NCBI RefSeq assembly: GCF_001570605.1 | Contig: NZ_BBXG01000007.1 | Coordinates: forward strand, 1-55,367 | Direction: 5' to 3' | From: Herbidospora cretacea | GTDB taxonomy: Bacteria; Actinomycetota; Actinomycetes; Streptosporangiales; Streptosporangiaceae | Length of the DNA stretch: 55,367 nt | In this document: positions 23,265 through 32,322 of the stretch, one piece after another | Numbering within the stretch: position 1 is the stretch's first letter | Layout: the number at the start of each line of letters is the position of its first letter | Program-made: the position numbers and the translations under genes | Notes under the pieces: generated by a model | What the model was told of the DNA's origin: nothing | Seen by the model: the letters and a program-made list of their open reading frames with translations, nothing else | Databases searched by the model: none

Positions 23265-24191
23265 TCAGGACGCGTCCACGATCTGGATGACCGTCTTGCC
23301 CGGGGTACGGCGGTGGCGGCCGGCGAAAGCGTCGGCCGCCTCCGTCAGCGGGCGCACGCCGCCCACGATCGGCTTGAGCCGGCCCGACCTGACACGCTGG
23401 GCCAGGTCGGCGAGCTGGGCGCGGTCGGGCTCGACGACGAAGAAGACGGCCCGGCCGTTCCCGGGCTGCACGGTGGGCGGCATCGCGACGCTGACGACGG
23501 TGCCGCCCGGACGCAGCAGTTCGGTCGACCGGTTGAGGACGTCGCCGCCGATGACGTCGAACACCACGTCCACCTCGCCGGCGTTCCGCAGGTCGTCCGC
23601 GTCCAGGTCAAGGAAGGTCCGCGCGCCGAGGCCGAGCACGAGCTCGCGGTCGTCGGCCCGGCCGGTGGCGATCACCTGGGCCCCCGCCTCGCACGCCAGT
23701 TGGACGGCGATCGAGCCGACCCCGCCCGCAGAGCCGTGGATCAGGACGGTCTGGCCGGTCGCGAGGTGGCCGTGGTCGAACAGGCCCTGCCAGGCGGTCA
23801 GGCCGGAGATGGGCAGCGCGGCGGCCACGGTGTGCTCGATGTCGGCCGGCAGCGGGGCGAGGTTGCGCGCCTCGACCGCGGCGTATTCGGCCAGTGATCC
23901 GTTGCGGGCCCAGTCGGTCAGCCCGAAAACCCGCTGGCCCACGGTGAGGCCGGTGGTGCCGTAGCCGAGTTCGACCACGACCCCGGACAGCTCGTTCCCG
24001 AGGACGGCAGGGGTCCGGTCGTGGCCGGCCCGGTCGGTCCAGGTGGCCGGCCAGTCGAGCTCACCCGGGGTGAAGCCCGCGGCGTGGACCCGCACGACGA
24101 CGTCGTTCTCCGCGGCGTGCGGATAGGGCATCTCGGTCAGGGACAGCCCGCCGACACCGGCGTCCCGGTCTTGTACGGTGATCGCCCGCAT
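23265..24191 (-). CDS. Zinc-type alcohol dehydrogenase-like NADP oxidoreductase
   Basis: 308 residues from the ATG at 24191. Quinone-oxidoreductase-like medium-chain reductase without structural zinc: GNELSGVVVELGYG, the conserved GLTAWQGLFDHGHL, and the nucleotide loop HGSAGGVGSIAVQLA. The C-terminal lobe contains GRLKPIVGGVRPL and TPGKTVIQI. It follows the TetR gene on the same strand with a 53-bp gap and is likely in its operon. The natural substrate is unknown. Its stop is 12 bases from that of the convergent hydrolase gene. Confidence 0.9.
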   Translation of the reverse strand: MRAITVQDRDAGVGGLSLTEMPYPHAAENDVVVRVHAAGFTPGELDWPATWTDRAGHDRTPAVLGNELSGVVVELGYGTTGLTVGQRVFGLTDWARNGSLAEYAAVEARNLAPLPADIEHTVAAALPISGLTAWQGLFDHGHLATGQTVLIHGSAGGVGSIAVQLACEAGAQVIATGRADDRELVLGLGARTFLDLDADDLRNAGEVDVVFDVIGGDVLNRSTELLRPGGTVVSVAMPPTVQPGNGRAVFFVVEPDRAQLADLAQRVRSGRLKPIVGGVRPLTEAADAFAGRHRRTPGKTVIQIVDAS

Positions 24192-24244
24192 ACCCGGATG
24201 GTGCCCGCTCGTCCTTGTGGGGCACGGCTCCCTCCGGCCAAGGT

Positions 24245-24799
24245 TCACCCATCTCGCCCGACCAGGTAGCGCTGGAGGGTGGGGCCCAGCCAGCCCACGA
24301 CGTCCTGGTGGGTCATCTCGACGACGGGCGGCAGGCGCAGGACGTAGCGGCACAGGGCCAGGCCGAGCATCTGGGTGGCGACCAGGCCGGCGCGGCGGGC
24401 GGCGGTCGCCGGGTCGCCCGACAGTTTCACGGCCAGGGGTCCCAGCTGGCTCGCGAAGATCTCCCGCATCCGCCCGGCGACGTCCTCGTTGGTGACGGCG
24501 GTGCGCAGGAGCACCATCAGGGCCTCGTCGGCCTCCCAGCGTTCGACGAAATGGGCGGCCAGGGTCGCGCCGATCCGGTCTTCGGGGACGCCCGACAGGT
24601 CGGGGAGGTGGAGGTCGAAGTCGGCCGCGGCGGCGAACAGCTTCTCCTTGTTGCCGAAGTAGCGCATCACCATCGACGGGTCGATCGCGGCGTCGGCGGC
24701 GATGGCCCGGATGGTGGTGCGGTCGTAGCCGTCGGCGGCGAAGCGCTCGCGGGCCGCGCCCAGGATCGACGCCTTGGTGTCCTCGGACGATCTCCTCAT
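24245..24799 (-). CDS. TetR family repressor
   Basis: 184 residues from MRRSSEDT; an upstream TTG start is possible but would run through the operators. The HTH is at residues 8-52 (AARERFAADGYDRTTIRAIA, then DPSMVMRYFGNKEKLF). The ligand domain lacks known specificity. Four repeats of CAACAxGYGTTG lie in the region shared with the FAD monooxygenase, which points to control of both directions. Confidence 0.9.
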   Translation of the reverse strand: MRRSSEDTKASILGAARERFAADGYDRTTIRAIAADAAIDPSMVMRYFGNKEKLFAAAADFDLHLPDLSGVPEDRIGATLAAHFVERWEADEALMVLLRTAVTNEDVAGRMREIFASQLGPLAVKLSGDPATAARRAGLVATQMLGLALCRYVLRLPPVVEMTHQDVVGWLGPTLQRYLVGRDG

Positions 24800-24801
24800 G
24801 C

Positions 24802-24885
24802 CAACAAGTGTAGGCCAACGCCTGTTGACTTCGACAGCGCGGTCGGCGCATAGTGATGCCAACAGGTGTTGACCAACAAGCGTTG
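24802..24885. promoter_or_regulatory. Four TetR-type operators
   Basis: CAACAAGTGTAG (24802), CAACGCCTGTTG (24816), CAACAGGTGTTG (24860) and CAACAAGCGTTG (24874) share the palindromic consensus CAACA-N2-YGTTG. Each pair is spaced 14 bases start to start. The first pair overlaps the tetR 5' end, the second lies 16-41 bases before the monooxygenase start. Confidence 0.75.
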
Positions 24886-24900
24886 ACCTCGGAGGTCGTC

Positions 24901-26046
24901 ATGCTTCCTGCCACTACCGACGTCCTGGTCGTCGGAGCCGGGCCCACGGGACTCACCGTGGCGGTCGGGCTCGCGCGGCTGGGCCGCCACGTCACCGTCG
25001 TCGACGGTCAGGCCGAGGGGGCCAACACCACCCGGGCCGCCGTCGTGCACGCCCGCACCCTGGAGGTGCTGGAGCCGTACGGCGTGGTCGACGCCCTCGT
25101 CTCCCGGGGCCTGCGCGCGACCGGGTTCAGCATCCGGGACCGCGACCGGGTGCTGGTCCCGGTGCCCTTCGGGGGGCTGCCGACGGCCTATCCGTATACG
25201 CTGATGATCTCGCAGGAGGTCACCGAGGCGGTGCTGCTGGCGCGGCTGACCGAACTGGGCGGGCGGGTGCTCCGCCCGTACACCGTGACCGGGGTCGAGC
25301 AGGACGAGGCGGGGGCGACCGTGACGTTCGCGGGCGGGGAGAGCGTCCGCGCGGCCTACGTGGTCGGGGCCGACGGCATGCACAGCACGGTGCGCGAGCA
25401 GGCCGGCATCGCGTTCACCGGCGAGGCCTACGCCGAGTCGTTCAGCCTCGCCGACGTGCGGCTCTCGGGGGGAGTGCCGCAGGACGAGGTGGTGCTCTAC
25501 TTCTCGCCCGCCGGGGTGCTCGTGGTCGCGCCGCTGCCCGGCGGCTCCTACCGGATCGTGGCGACGGTGCCCGAGGCGCCCAGAGTGCCCGACGTCGCGT
25601 TCGTCCAGCGGCTGCTCGACGACCGTGGTCCTGAGGCGGGCCGGGCGGTCGTGCGCGAGGTGGTGTGGGGGTCGCGGTTCCAGGTCCACCACCGGGTCGC
25701 CGACGCCTACCGGGCGGGGCGGATCCTGCTCGCCGGAGACGCGGCACACGTCCACAGCCCGGCGGGCGGGCAGGGCATGAACGCCGGCATCACCGACGGG
25801 GTGGCCCTCGCGACGGCTCTCGACGCCGTTCTCGGCGGCGGCTCTCCCGGTCTGCTCGACGCCTACGGCGCGGTCCGCCGGCCGGTGGCCCAGCAGATCG
25901 TGTCGCTCGCCGACCGGATCACCCGGCTCGCCACCGTCGACCGGCGCTTCCGCCCGGCCCGCAACCTGGCGCTGCGCCTGCTCGCCGCCCTGCCCGCCTT
26001 CCGTCGTCAGCTGGCCTGGCGACTGTCGGGCCTGGTCTACCGCTGA
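24901..26046 (+). CDS. FAD-dependent aromatic-type monooxygenase
   Basis: 381 residues behind GGAGGTCGTC. The PHBH-fold signatures are present: dinucleotide loop VLVVGAGPTGLTVAVGLARL at the N-terminus, VVGADGMHSTVRE near residue 155, and GDAAHVHSPAGGQGMNAGIT near 280. Such enzymes hydroxylate phenols, polyketides or antibiotics such as rifampicin and tetracycline. Control by the divergent TetR suggests an inducible detoxifying or degradative role. The C-terminus is short (no thioredoxin-like domain). Confidence 0.88.
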   Translation: MLPATTDVLVVGAGPTGLTVAVGLARLGRHVTVVDGQAEGANTTRAAVVHARTLEVLEPYGVVDALVSRGLRATGFSIRDRDRVLVPVPFGGLPTAYPYTLMISQEVTEAVLLARLTELGGRVLRPYTVTGVEQDEAGATVTFAGGESVRAAYVVGADGMHSTVREQAGIAFTGEAYAESFSLADVRLSGGVPQDEVVLYFSPAGVLVVAPLPGGSYRIVATVPEAPRVPDVAFVQRLLDDRGPEAGRAVVREVVWGSRFQVHHRVADAYRAGRILLAGDAAHVHSPAGGQGMNAGITDGVALATALDAVLGGGSPGLLDAYGAVRRPVAQQIVSLADRITRLATVDRRFRPARNLALRLLAALPAFRRQLAWRLSGLVYR

Positions 26047-26056
26047 GCGCCGCCGG

Positions 26057-26635
26057 TCAGGGGGTCTTGTGAGCCGGGACGGCGAGGACCCGGAGAGTGG
26101 CGAAGGAGTCGCGGATGCAGGCCGGCAGGTCGGCGGTGTCGTCGGCGGCGATCCACGCGACGTAGGCCGTGCGGAACATGGCGATGCCGGTCTCGGCGGC
26201 GACGGACGCCTCGGCGGGACCGACGCCCCGGGCGCGCAGGGCCGTGGCCAGCGCGTCGGCCAAGCTGGCGAGCTTGACCAGTTCGCGCTCGCGCAGCTCC
26301 TCGTTGGCCTCGATGGCGGCCTGGCGGCGGCAGGAGTAGGAGCGGCGTTCCTGGAGGAGCGCCCCGGCCCTCTCGAGAGCGGTCGCCACCGCCTCCAGGG
26401 GCGCGGTGCCGGGGGAACACTCCGCGACGGCGCCGGTGAGGAGGTCGCGGAGCAGGGCCGACCCGCCGAAGAGGACCTCACGCTTGTCGGCGAAGTGACG
26501 GAAGAAGGTGCGCTCGGTGAGACCGGCGCGCTGGGCGATCTCCGCGATGGTCGTCCGGTCGAAGCCGCGCTCGACGAAGAGGTCGAGGGCGGCGTCTTCG
26601 AGTCTGCCGCGCGCGTTCGGCTCCCATCTCGCCAT
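26057..26635 (-). CDS. TetR family repressor
   Basis: 192 residues from MARWEPNARG. The HTH is ALDLFVERGFDRTTIAEIAQ with TERTFFRHFADKREVLF; the C-terminal domain is of the kind found in mycofactocin/acyl-CoA-type TetRs but is not diagnostic. It diverges from the SDR gene across three copies of a 7-5-7 palindrome. Its stop lies 10 bases after that of the convergent monooxygenase. Confidence 0.9.
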   Translation of the reverse strand: MARWEPNARGRLEDAALDLFVERGFDRTTIAEIAQRAGLTERTFFRHFADKREVLFGGSALLRDLLTGAVAECSPGTAPLEAVATALERAGALLQERRSYSCRRQAAIEANEELRERELVKLASLADALATALRARGVGPAEASVAAETGIAMFRTAYVAWIAADDTADLPACIRDSFATLRVLAVPAHKTP

Positions 26636-26650
26636 GGGTCGAGTGTAGGT

Positions 26651-26718
26651 GATGTCAGTCACTGTCGTCTTGATGTCATGGACTGACATCGCATAGTGTG
26701 ATGACAGTTCATGACATG
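26651..26718. promoter_or_regulatory. Three operators for the second TetR
   Basis: GATGTCA-N5-TGTCGTC (26651), GATGTCA-N5-TGACATC (26672, perfect) and GATGACA-N5-TGACATG (26700) share one 19-bp architecture. They lie between the tetR start and the SDR start and would cover both promoters. Confidence 0.75.
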
Positions 26719-26733
26719 GAAGAGGTGGTCATC

Positions 26734-27633
26734 ATGCGTGTGTTCGTGACGGGGGCGTCCGGGTGGATCGGGTCGGCCGTGGTGCCGGAGCTGCTGGCGG
26801 CGGGGCACGGCGTCGTCGGGCTCGCCCGCTCCGACGCGTCGGCTGAGGCGCTGGCCAAGGCGGGGGCGGAGGTGGTGCGTGGCACCCTCGACGATCTCGG
26901 CACGCTCCGCGACGCGGCGGCGGCCTCGGAAGGGGTCCTGCACCTGGCGTTCAAGCACGACGTCGCCTTCTCGGGCGGCTTCGCCGAGGCGGCCGGGGCC
27001 GACCGGGCCGCCGTCGAGGCCATGGCCGGGGCGCTGGCCGGGACCGGACGCCCGTTCGTGCTGGCCTCGGGCCTGCTCGGGCTGACCCGTGGACGCGTCG
27101 GGACCGAGCGCGACTTCCCCGAGCGCTCCGGGTCGCCGATGCACGGACGGGTGGAGACCGCCCGCCGGGTCGTGGACCTCGCGGAGACCGGCGTCCGCAC
27201 GTCGGTCCTGCGGCTGCCGCCGACCGTCCACGGCGCGGGCGACTACGGCTTCATCGCCGCCTATGTCGCGGCGTCGCGCGCGGCGGGACGGGCGGGCTTC
27301 GTCGGCGACGCGCGCTGGCCCGCCGTCCACCGGTCGGACGCGGCCAGGCTGTTCGTGCTGGCCCTGGAGAACGCGCCCGCCGGGTCGGTGCTGCACGCCG
27401 TCCAGGACGAGGGCGTGCCGTTCCGGGAGATCGCGGAAGCCGTGGGGAAGGGCCTGGACCTTCCGGTCGCGGAGCTCTCGCAGGAGGAGGCCGACGCCGC
27501 GTACACCTGGCTGGGGCCGATCATCGCCACCGACAGCGCCGCGTCGAGCGACCTGACCCGGGCGCTGCTCTCCTGGGAGCCGACCGGTCCCGGCCTGCTC
27601 GACGATCTGGCCTCCGGGTGTTACTTCGGCTGA
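26734..27633 (+). CDS. NAD-dependent epimerase/dehydratase (extended SDR)
   Basis: 299 residues behind AGAGGTGG. The nucleotide motif VFVTGASGWIGSAVV is at the N-terminus, LARSD marks NADP preference, and the segments VLHLAFKHD, RTSVLRLPPTVHG and GRAGFVGDARWPAVHRSDAA follow the atypical/extended SDR order. It is likely repressed by the divergent TetR. The substrate is unknown. Confidence 0.88.
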   Translation: MRVFVTGASGWIGSAVVPELLAAGHGVVGLARSDASAEALAKAGAEVVRGTLDDLGTLRDAAAASEGVLHLAFKHDVAFSGGFAEAAGADRAAVEAMAGALAGTGRPFVLASGLLGLTRGRVGTERDFPERSGSPMHGRVETARRVVDLAETGVRTSVLRLPPTVHGAGDYGFIAAYVAASRAAGRAGFVGDARWPAVHRSDAARLFVLALENAPAGSVLHAVQDEGVPFREIAEAVGKGLDLPVAELSQEEADAAYTWLGPIIATDSAASSDLTRALLSWEPTGPGLLDDLASGCYFG

Positions 27634-28262
27634 GCGTTGCCGGTGGCCCAGGCCCAGGCGGCGATGCCGACGCGGTTGCGGGCGTCGAGCTTGCGCTGGA
27701 CAGCGGCGATGTGGTTCTTGACCGTGCCGGGCGAGATGAACAGGGCGGCCGCGATCTCGCCGTTCGTGTGGCCCTGGGCCACCAGGCGGGTGATCTCCAG
27801 TTCGCGGTCGGTGAGCCGCGCCGGGCCGGGCCGCGCCTGGGGGGCGAGGGCACGCAGGAGCCGTACCGTGATCTGCGGGCTGATCAGGGTGTCGCCGGAC
27901 ATGGCGGCGCGGACGGCCTCGACCAGGATGGCCGGGCTGGAGCGCTTCAGCAGGAAGCCGCACGCGCCGTTCCGCAGCGCGGTGTGCACGTATTCATCGA
28001 GGTCGAATGTGGTGACGACGACGACCCTGATCGGGTCGCTCACCTCGGGCCCGGCCAGCAGGCGGGTCACCTCCAGCCCGTCGAGGCGGGGCATCCGGAT
28101 GTCGGCGAGCACCACGTCGGGGCGCAGGTGGCGGGCCTGTTCGACCGCGCTCGCCCCGCAGGCGGCCTCGGCGATCACGGTCATGTCGGGCTGCGCGTCC
28201 AGGATGACCCGGAACGCGCTGCGCACGTCCTCCTGGTCGTCGGCGATCAGGATGCGGATCAC
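27621..28262 (-). CDS. NarL/LuxR-type response regulator
   Basis: 213 residues from GTG 28262, which overlaps the kinase stop (GTGA). The receiver domain has acidic pair DDQ, phospho-acceptor Asp54 (VVLADIRMP) and Lys in LLKRSSP. The C-terminal LuxR-type HTH contains LTDRELEITRLVAQGHTNGE and GTVKNHIAAVQRKL. It forms a two-component system with the overlapping kinase. Its 3' end overlaps the convergent SDR gene by 13 bases. Confidence 0.93.
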   Translation of the reverse strand: MIRILIADDQEDVRSAFRVILDAQPDMTVIAEAACGASAVEQARHLRPDVVLADIRMPRLDGLEVTRLLAGPEVSDPIRVVVVTTFDLDEYVHTALRNGACGFLLKRSSPAILVEAVRAAMSGDTLISPQITVRLLRALAPQARPGPARLTDRELEITRLVAQGHTNGEIAAALFISPGTVKNHIAAVQRKLDARNRVGIAAWAWATGNAQPK

Positions 28263-29236
28263 GCCGCTCCCAGGGGGATGGTCGCGGCCAGCCGCCAGCC
28301 ACGTGGGGAATGCGGGCCGGCGGTCAGGCCGCCGCCCAGTGCCTCGACACGTTCGGCCAGGCCGGACAGGCCGAAGCCGGGCCGTCTCTGAGCAGGGCCG
28401 GTTCCGTCGTCGGTCACGGTGACCTCCAGGGCCGAGCCGGTGTGGTGGACGGCCACCTCCACCTGCCGCGCCGCCGTCGCGTGGCGGCGCACGTTGGTGA
28501 GCGCCTCCACGACGATCCGGTAGGCCGTCGCGGCCACCTCCCGGGGCACGTCGCCGGCGTCGAGGTCGAGGCGGACCGCCGCAGTGCCGGAGGAGGAGAA
28601 CCGGTCGGCCAGTTCCCGCAGGTCCGCCAGCGCCGGGAGCGGGGCCCGGCCCGCCGGGTCGTCGGTGTCGTGCAGCATCCGCACGGTCCGGTCCATGGAC
28701 GTCAGGGCCTGCAGCGCCGCCTGTTCGATGCGCTCGAAGGCGGCCGCCGCCTGCCGGGGGTCGCTCTCCGCGAGGATCCGGCCCGCCTGGGCCTGGGCGA
28801 GCATGCCGCTGACGTCGTGGGCGACGAAGTCGTGCAGGTCGCGGGCGAGGTGGACACGCTGTTCCCGGCGGGCCTCCTGGACGGCTCGGGCGCGGTGATC
28901 GTCCAGAGAACGCAGGTAGAGCCCGATCGTGGCCGCCAGCGCCGCCGCCAAGCCCCAGACGGCGAAACCGGCCAGCGCCTCGACGGTGGGGGCGGCCGGA
29001 CCGTACCGCAGCAGGGAGACCGGGGCGGCCACCCCGGCGAGGGCCGCAGCGGCCAGCGCGGCGCGGTGCGGCGCGGTGCGGACCGCCAGGACGATGAGCC
29101 CGAGCAGGACCGCCGACTCGCCGACGGTCCAGCCCGGGGCGGGGGACTCCGCGCCGAGCATAAGGAATCCGGCGGTCACGGCGAGCGACAGCAGGCCCGC
29201 TCCGCCGGCGGCGAGCGCGCTGTTCCGGGGGCGCAT
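28259..29236 (-). CDS. Sensor histidine kinase (HisKA_3)
   Basis: 325 residues. Four to five hydrophobic segments fill the first 110 residues with very short loops, so it probably senses the membrane or an intramembrane signal. The dimerisation/phosphoacceptor helix is LARDLHDFVAHDVSGML (His135), and the ATPase has VEALTNVRRHA (N box), TVTDDGTG (G1) and GFGLSGLAERVEALGG (G2). It is translationally coupled to the response regulator. The divergent membrane-protein gene at 29358 is a plausible target. Confidence 0.92.
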   Translation of the reverse strand: MRPRNSALAAGGAGLLSLAVTAGFLMLGAESPAPGWTVGESAVLLGLIVLAVRTAPHRAALAAAALAGVAAPVSLLRYGPAAPTVEALAGFAVWGLAAALAATIGLYLRSLDDHRARAVQEARREQRVHLARDLHDFVAHDVSGMLAQAQAGRILAESDPRQAAAAFERIEQAALQALTSMDRTVRMLHDTDDPAGRAPLPALADLRELADRFSSSGTAAVRLDLDAGDVPREVAATAYRIVVEALTNVRRHATAARQVEVAVHHTGSALEVTVTDDGTGPAQRRPGFGLSGLAERVEALGGGLTAGPHSPRGWRLAATIPLGAA

Positions 29237-29357
29237 GCTCCGAGCCTAGGTATCCGGCCACCCCGGCGTCCCGTGCCGAACGGCACGTATACCGGCGAAC
29301 CGGCCGCCACCACGCTGGATCAGGACGTGATCCCCTGAGGTGAGGACGTGATGGCGG

Positions 29358-30356
29358 ATGCTCCGCTGGCGGGACTGGTCGGGATACGCGGCGGCCGTGT
29401 GGTCGCTGGTCTACGGGGCCCTCGGGCTGTTCTGGGCGCTGGGCGGCGCGGGGTTCCCGTTCGCGTCGGTCGAGGACGACCGGGCGACGGGTTCGATCCT
29501 GGAAGGAAGCCCAGCCGGGATCGTCGCGCCGGGCATGGCCGCCGTCGGGCTGGCCGGCGCGATCGTGGCGCTGAGGATGGCCCGGGGCCGCGACGGCGCC
29601 CGCACGGCGCTGATCGTCTTCGGCTGGGTGGTGGCCGGCACGCTCGCCCTGGTGATCCCCGACTACACCCTGCTCATGCTGGTGGCGTTCGCGCCGCTGC
29701 TGCTGGTGTTCGCGTTCACCGGCGTGCCCGGACCGCAGGAGGGCATCGGCGACATCCTCTACTGGCACCGGGTGAACCTGATCATCCTGTTCGTCGGAGG
29801 CGTGCTGTGGGCGCTGGCCTACCAGAGGCGGACCACGCGGCAATGGAAGCAGGCCACGCCTGACCAGCTGCGGCGCTGGGGCCGGTGGGCCGTCTGGGTG
29901 GCGTGCGCCGCGCCCGTTCCGTACGAGATCACGCGGGTCGCCTGGTATTTCGGCGTCCCGCTCGGCATCCCGGAGGACTTCGCCCAGATGATGCGGGAGA
30001 CGCCCGGGATGCTGGAGATCGGGCTCGGCTGCGCCGTCGCGTCGATCTGCGGATCGATCCTCACCCACGGCCTCGTGAGCCGGTGGGGTGAGGTCTATCC
30101 GCGCTGGGTCTGGTTCAAGGCGGGCGAACGGGTTCCGCCGGCGCTCGCGGTGGTGCCCGCCGCCCTGGTGGCGGTCGTGCTGATACCGGCGGGACTGATG
30201 AACGTCCGGATGGGGGCCGACCGCGACACGTGGGGGATGAACGCGCCGGGCATGCTGTGGGTCGTGTGGGGCGTCGCCCTCGGCGTCGCCGCCTGCGCCT
30301 ACGGCCTGCGGCGGCGGAGCCGGGCGTCCAGCAGCGCGGGCGGTGTGGTGGCGTAG
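29358..30356 (+). CDS. Polytopic membrane protein, unknown
   Basis: 332 residues with about eight membrane helices (WSLVYGALGLFWALGGAG; ALIVFGWVVAGTLALVIPDY; LLLVFAFTG; VNLIILFVGGVLWAL; VPAALVAVVLIPAG; MLWVVWGVALGVAACAYG). No transport or enzyme motif is recognised. An ATG seven bases upstream is in another frame. It diverges from the two-component operon (121-bp gap) and overlaps the convergent aldo/keto reductase gene by 58 bases. Confidence 0.75.
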   Translation: MLRWRDWSGYAAAVWSLVYGALGLFWALGGAGFPFASVEDDRATGSILEGSPAGIVAPGMAAVGLAGAIVALRMARGRDGARTALIVFGWVVAGTLALVIPDYTLLMLVAFAPLLLVFAFTGVPGPQEGIGDILYWHRVNLIILFVGGVLWALAYQRRTTRQWKQATPDQLRRWGRWAVWVACAAPVPYEITRVAWYFGVPLGIPEDFAQMMRETPGMLEIGLGCAVASICGSILTHGLVSRWGEVYPRWVWFKAGERVPPALAVVPAALVAVVLIPAGLMNVRMGADRDTWGMNAPGMLWVVWGVALGVAACAYGLRRRSRASSSAGGVVA

Positions 30357-31318
30357 TTGTCCTCGGGGTTGAGGTCGGTTCCCGGCGGCACGATGGCGTC
30401 GATGCGGTCCAGGAGGTCGTCGGTCAGGTCGACCTCGGCCCCGGGCAGGACCCCGTCGAGCTGGGCGGCGGTGCGCGGCCCGATCAGGACCGACGTGACG
30501 GCCGGATGGGCGCGGGCGAAGGCGATCGCCAGTTGCGGCAGCGTCATCCCGGCCTCCTCGGCGAGGGCGGCCAGGCGGGTGAGCGCGGCGGCCTTCAGAC
30601 TGCCGGTCGGCGTCGCCGGGTCGTACCGGGACGGCTGGGACGAGGCCCGGTGGCCGGACGTGAGGTCGGGGCGGCCCGAGAGCCAGCCGCCGTTGAGCGG
30701 GCTGAAGGTCAGGACGCCGAGCCCGTGGCGCTGGGCGGTGGGGAACACGGCGCGCTCGGGCCCGCGGGTGAAGATCGAGTACATCGACTGCTCGGCCAGG
30801 AACCGGTGGGCGCCGGTGCGCTGGGCCGCCCACTGCGCCTCGGTGATCAGCTCCGCTGGGAACATGGAGGAGCCGAACGCCCGGATCTTCCCGGCGCGGA
30901 CGAGGTCGGTCAGGGCCGACAGCGTCTCGGCGACGTCCGTCTCATGGTCGGGGCGGTGCATCTGGTAGAGGTCGATGTGGTCGACGTCCAGACGGCGCAG
31001 GCTGTCCTCGACCGCGCGGACGATCCGGCGCCGGGAGCCGCCCCGCTGGTTGGGGTCCTCACCCATCGGCAGGCCGAACTTGGTGGCGATGACGACGTCG
31101 TCCCGGTGGCCCTTCACGGCCCTGCCGACGATCTCCTCGCTCTCGCCGTGGGAGTAGACGTCGGCGGTGTCGACGACGTTGATCCCGGCGTCGAGCGCGC
31201 GGTGGATGATGCGGACCGCGTCGTCGTGGTCGGGGTTCCCCATGCTGCCGAACATCATCGCGCCGAGGGAGAGTTCACTGACGGACATCCCGGTCGCGCC
31301 GAGGGTTCTGCGTTTCAT
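30299..31318 (-). CDS. Aldo/keto reductase
   Basis: 339 residues from MKRRTLGATG. AKR superfamily marks: SLGAMMFGS, VDTADVYSHGESEEIVG (catalytic Asp and Tyr), the Lys strand VVIATKFG, the His of DLYQMHRPD, and the NADPH loop SVLIGPRTAAQL. It resembles YhdN/Tas-like members. It diverges from an AraC regulator, the usual partner for such reductases, so AraC control is likely. The last 58 bases overlap the convergent membrane-protein gene. Confidence 0.92.
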   Translation of the reverse strand: MKRRTLGATGMSVSELSLGAMMFGSMGNPDHDDAVRIIHRALDAGINVVDTADVYSHGESEEIVGRAVKGHRDDVVIATKFGLPMGEDPNQRGGSRRRIVRAVEDSLRRLDVDHIDLYQMHRPDHETDVAETLSALTDLVRAGKIRAFGSSMFPAELITEAQWAAQRTGAHRFLAEQSMYSIFTRGPERAVFPTAQRHGLGVLTFSPLNGGWLSGRPDLTSGHRASSQPSRYDPATPTGSLKAAALTRLAALAEEAGMTLPQLAIAFARAHPAVTSVLIGPRTAAQLDGVLPGAEVDLTDDLLDRIDAIVPPGTDLNPEDNYATTPPALLDARLRRRRP

Positions 31319-31440
31319 CTCGGATGGGCCTTCTGGATCGCAGGGCTGCTGACCTGGCCATCTCACCAAGCCGGCCCGCCCTGCCGTGAGCCCGATCCTG
31401 CCGCGGCGTTGCCCGATCCTGTCATGGTTGACTGGCGCGC

Positions 31441-32322
31441 ATGGACCTCCTGGACGAGATGCGGCGGCTGGTCGTGCGCCTCACCCCGGACGGCGGCCAG
31501 CGGAAGATCCCGGGCGGGGTGACCCTCGCGTCCGTGGACCGGCCGACCCCGCCGGTCGGCGCGATCTCCGAGCCGTCGCTCGCGATCGTCGCGCAGGGGG
31601 TCAAGCGCACGGTGCTCAACGGCGTCCCCTACGACTACCGCGCCGGTCAGTACCTCGTCGTGTCGGTCGACCTGCCGGTGGTCGGCCAGGCCCTGGAGGC
31701 CAGCCCCGACCGGCCGTTCACCGTCTTCAGCATGTCGCTGAGCCCGGCCGCCATCGCGCCACTGCTGCTGGAGCACGGCGCGGGCGGCGAACCCGGGGCG
31801 TTCACCGGGATGGCGGTGAGCGACGCCACGCCGGAGTTGCTGGATCCCGTCGTACGCCTGCTGCGCGTCGCCGACCGGCCGGACGACCTGCGCGTGCTCG
31901 CGCCCGGATACCAGCGGGAGATCCTCTGGTGGCTGATCAACGGCGACCAGGGTGCGCTGGTGCGGCAGATCGGCCTCGTCGACGGCAACCTCGCCCGCGT
32001 CTCCCGGGGGATCCGCTGGATCCGCGACCACTACCGGGAGCAGCTGTCCATCGCCGATCTGGCGGATCTCTGCGGCATGAGCGCGTCGTCCCTGCACCGG
32101 CACTTCCGCGCGGCGACGTCGATGACACCGGTCCAGTTCCAGAAGCAGATCCGTCTCCAGGCGGCCCGGACCCTGCTCATGACCCGGTCGGGCAACGTGG
32201 CGGAGGTCGGCTATTTCGTCGGCTACGAGAGCGCGTCGCAGTTCAGCCGCGAATATCGCAAGGCGTTCGGTGTCTCTCCTGGCCGGGACGCCGCGCAGCT
32301 GGCCCGGCTCTCAGGCGCGTAG
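31441..32322 (+). CDS. AraC family regulator with AraC_N domain
   Basis: 293 residues. The N-terminal cupin-like AraC_N domain spans about 20-170 (LAIVAQGVKRTVLNGVPYDY; YLVVSVDLPVV), and the two HTH motifs are at about 205-290 (SIADLADLCGMSASSLHRHF; MTPVQFQKQIRLQAARTLL; EVGYFVGYESASQFSREYRK). The 122-bp gap to the aldo/keto reductase would hold both promoters. No palindrome stands out there. It overlaps the convergent MBL gene by 12 bases. Confidence 0.93.
   Translation: MDLLDEMRRLVVRLTPDGGQRKIPGGVTLASVDRPTPPVGAISEPSLAIVAQGVKRTVLNGVPYDYRAGQYLVVSVDLPVVGQALEASPDRPFTVFSMSLSPAAIAPLLLEHGAGGEPGAFTGMAVSDATPELLDPVVRLLRVADRPDDLRVLAPGYQREILWWLINGDQGALVRQIGLVDGNLARVSRGIRWIRDHYREQLSIADLADLCGMSASSLHRHFRAATSMTPVQFQKQIRLQAARTLLMTRSGNVAEVGYFVGYESASQFSREYRKAFGVSPGRDAAQLARLSGA

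Noticed and set aside
27621-30833. 1070-residue minus-strand frame
   Set aside because: Only its last 213 codons are real (the response regulator); the rest runs antisense or out of frame across the kinase, membrane protein and reductase genes.
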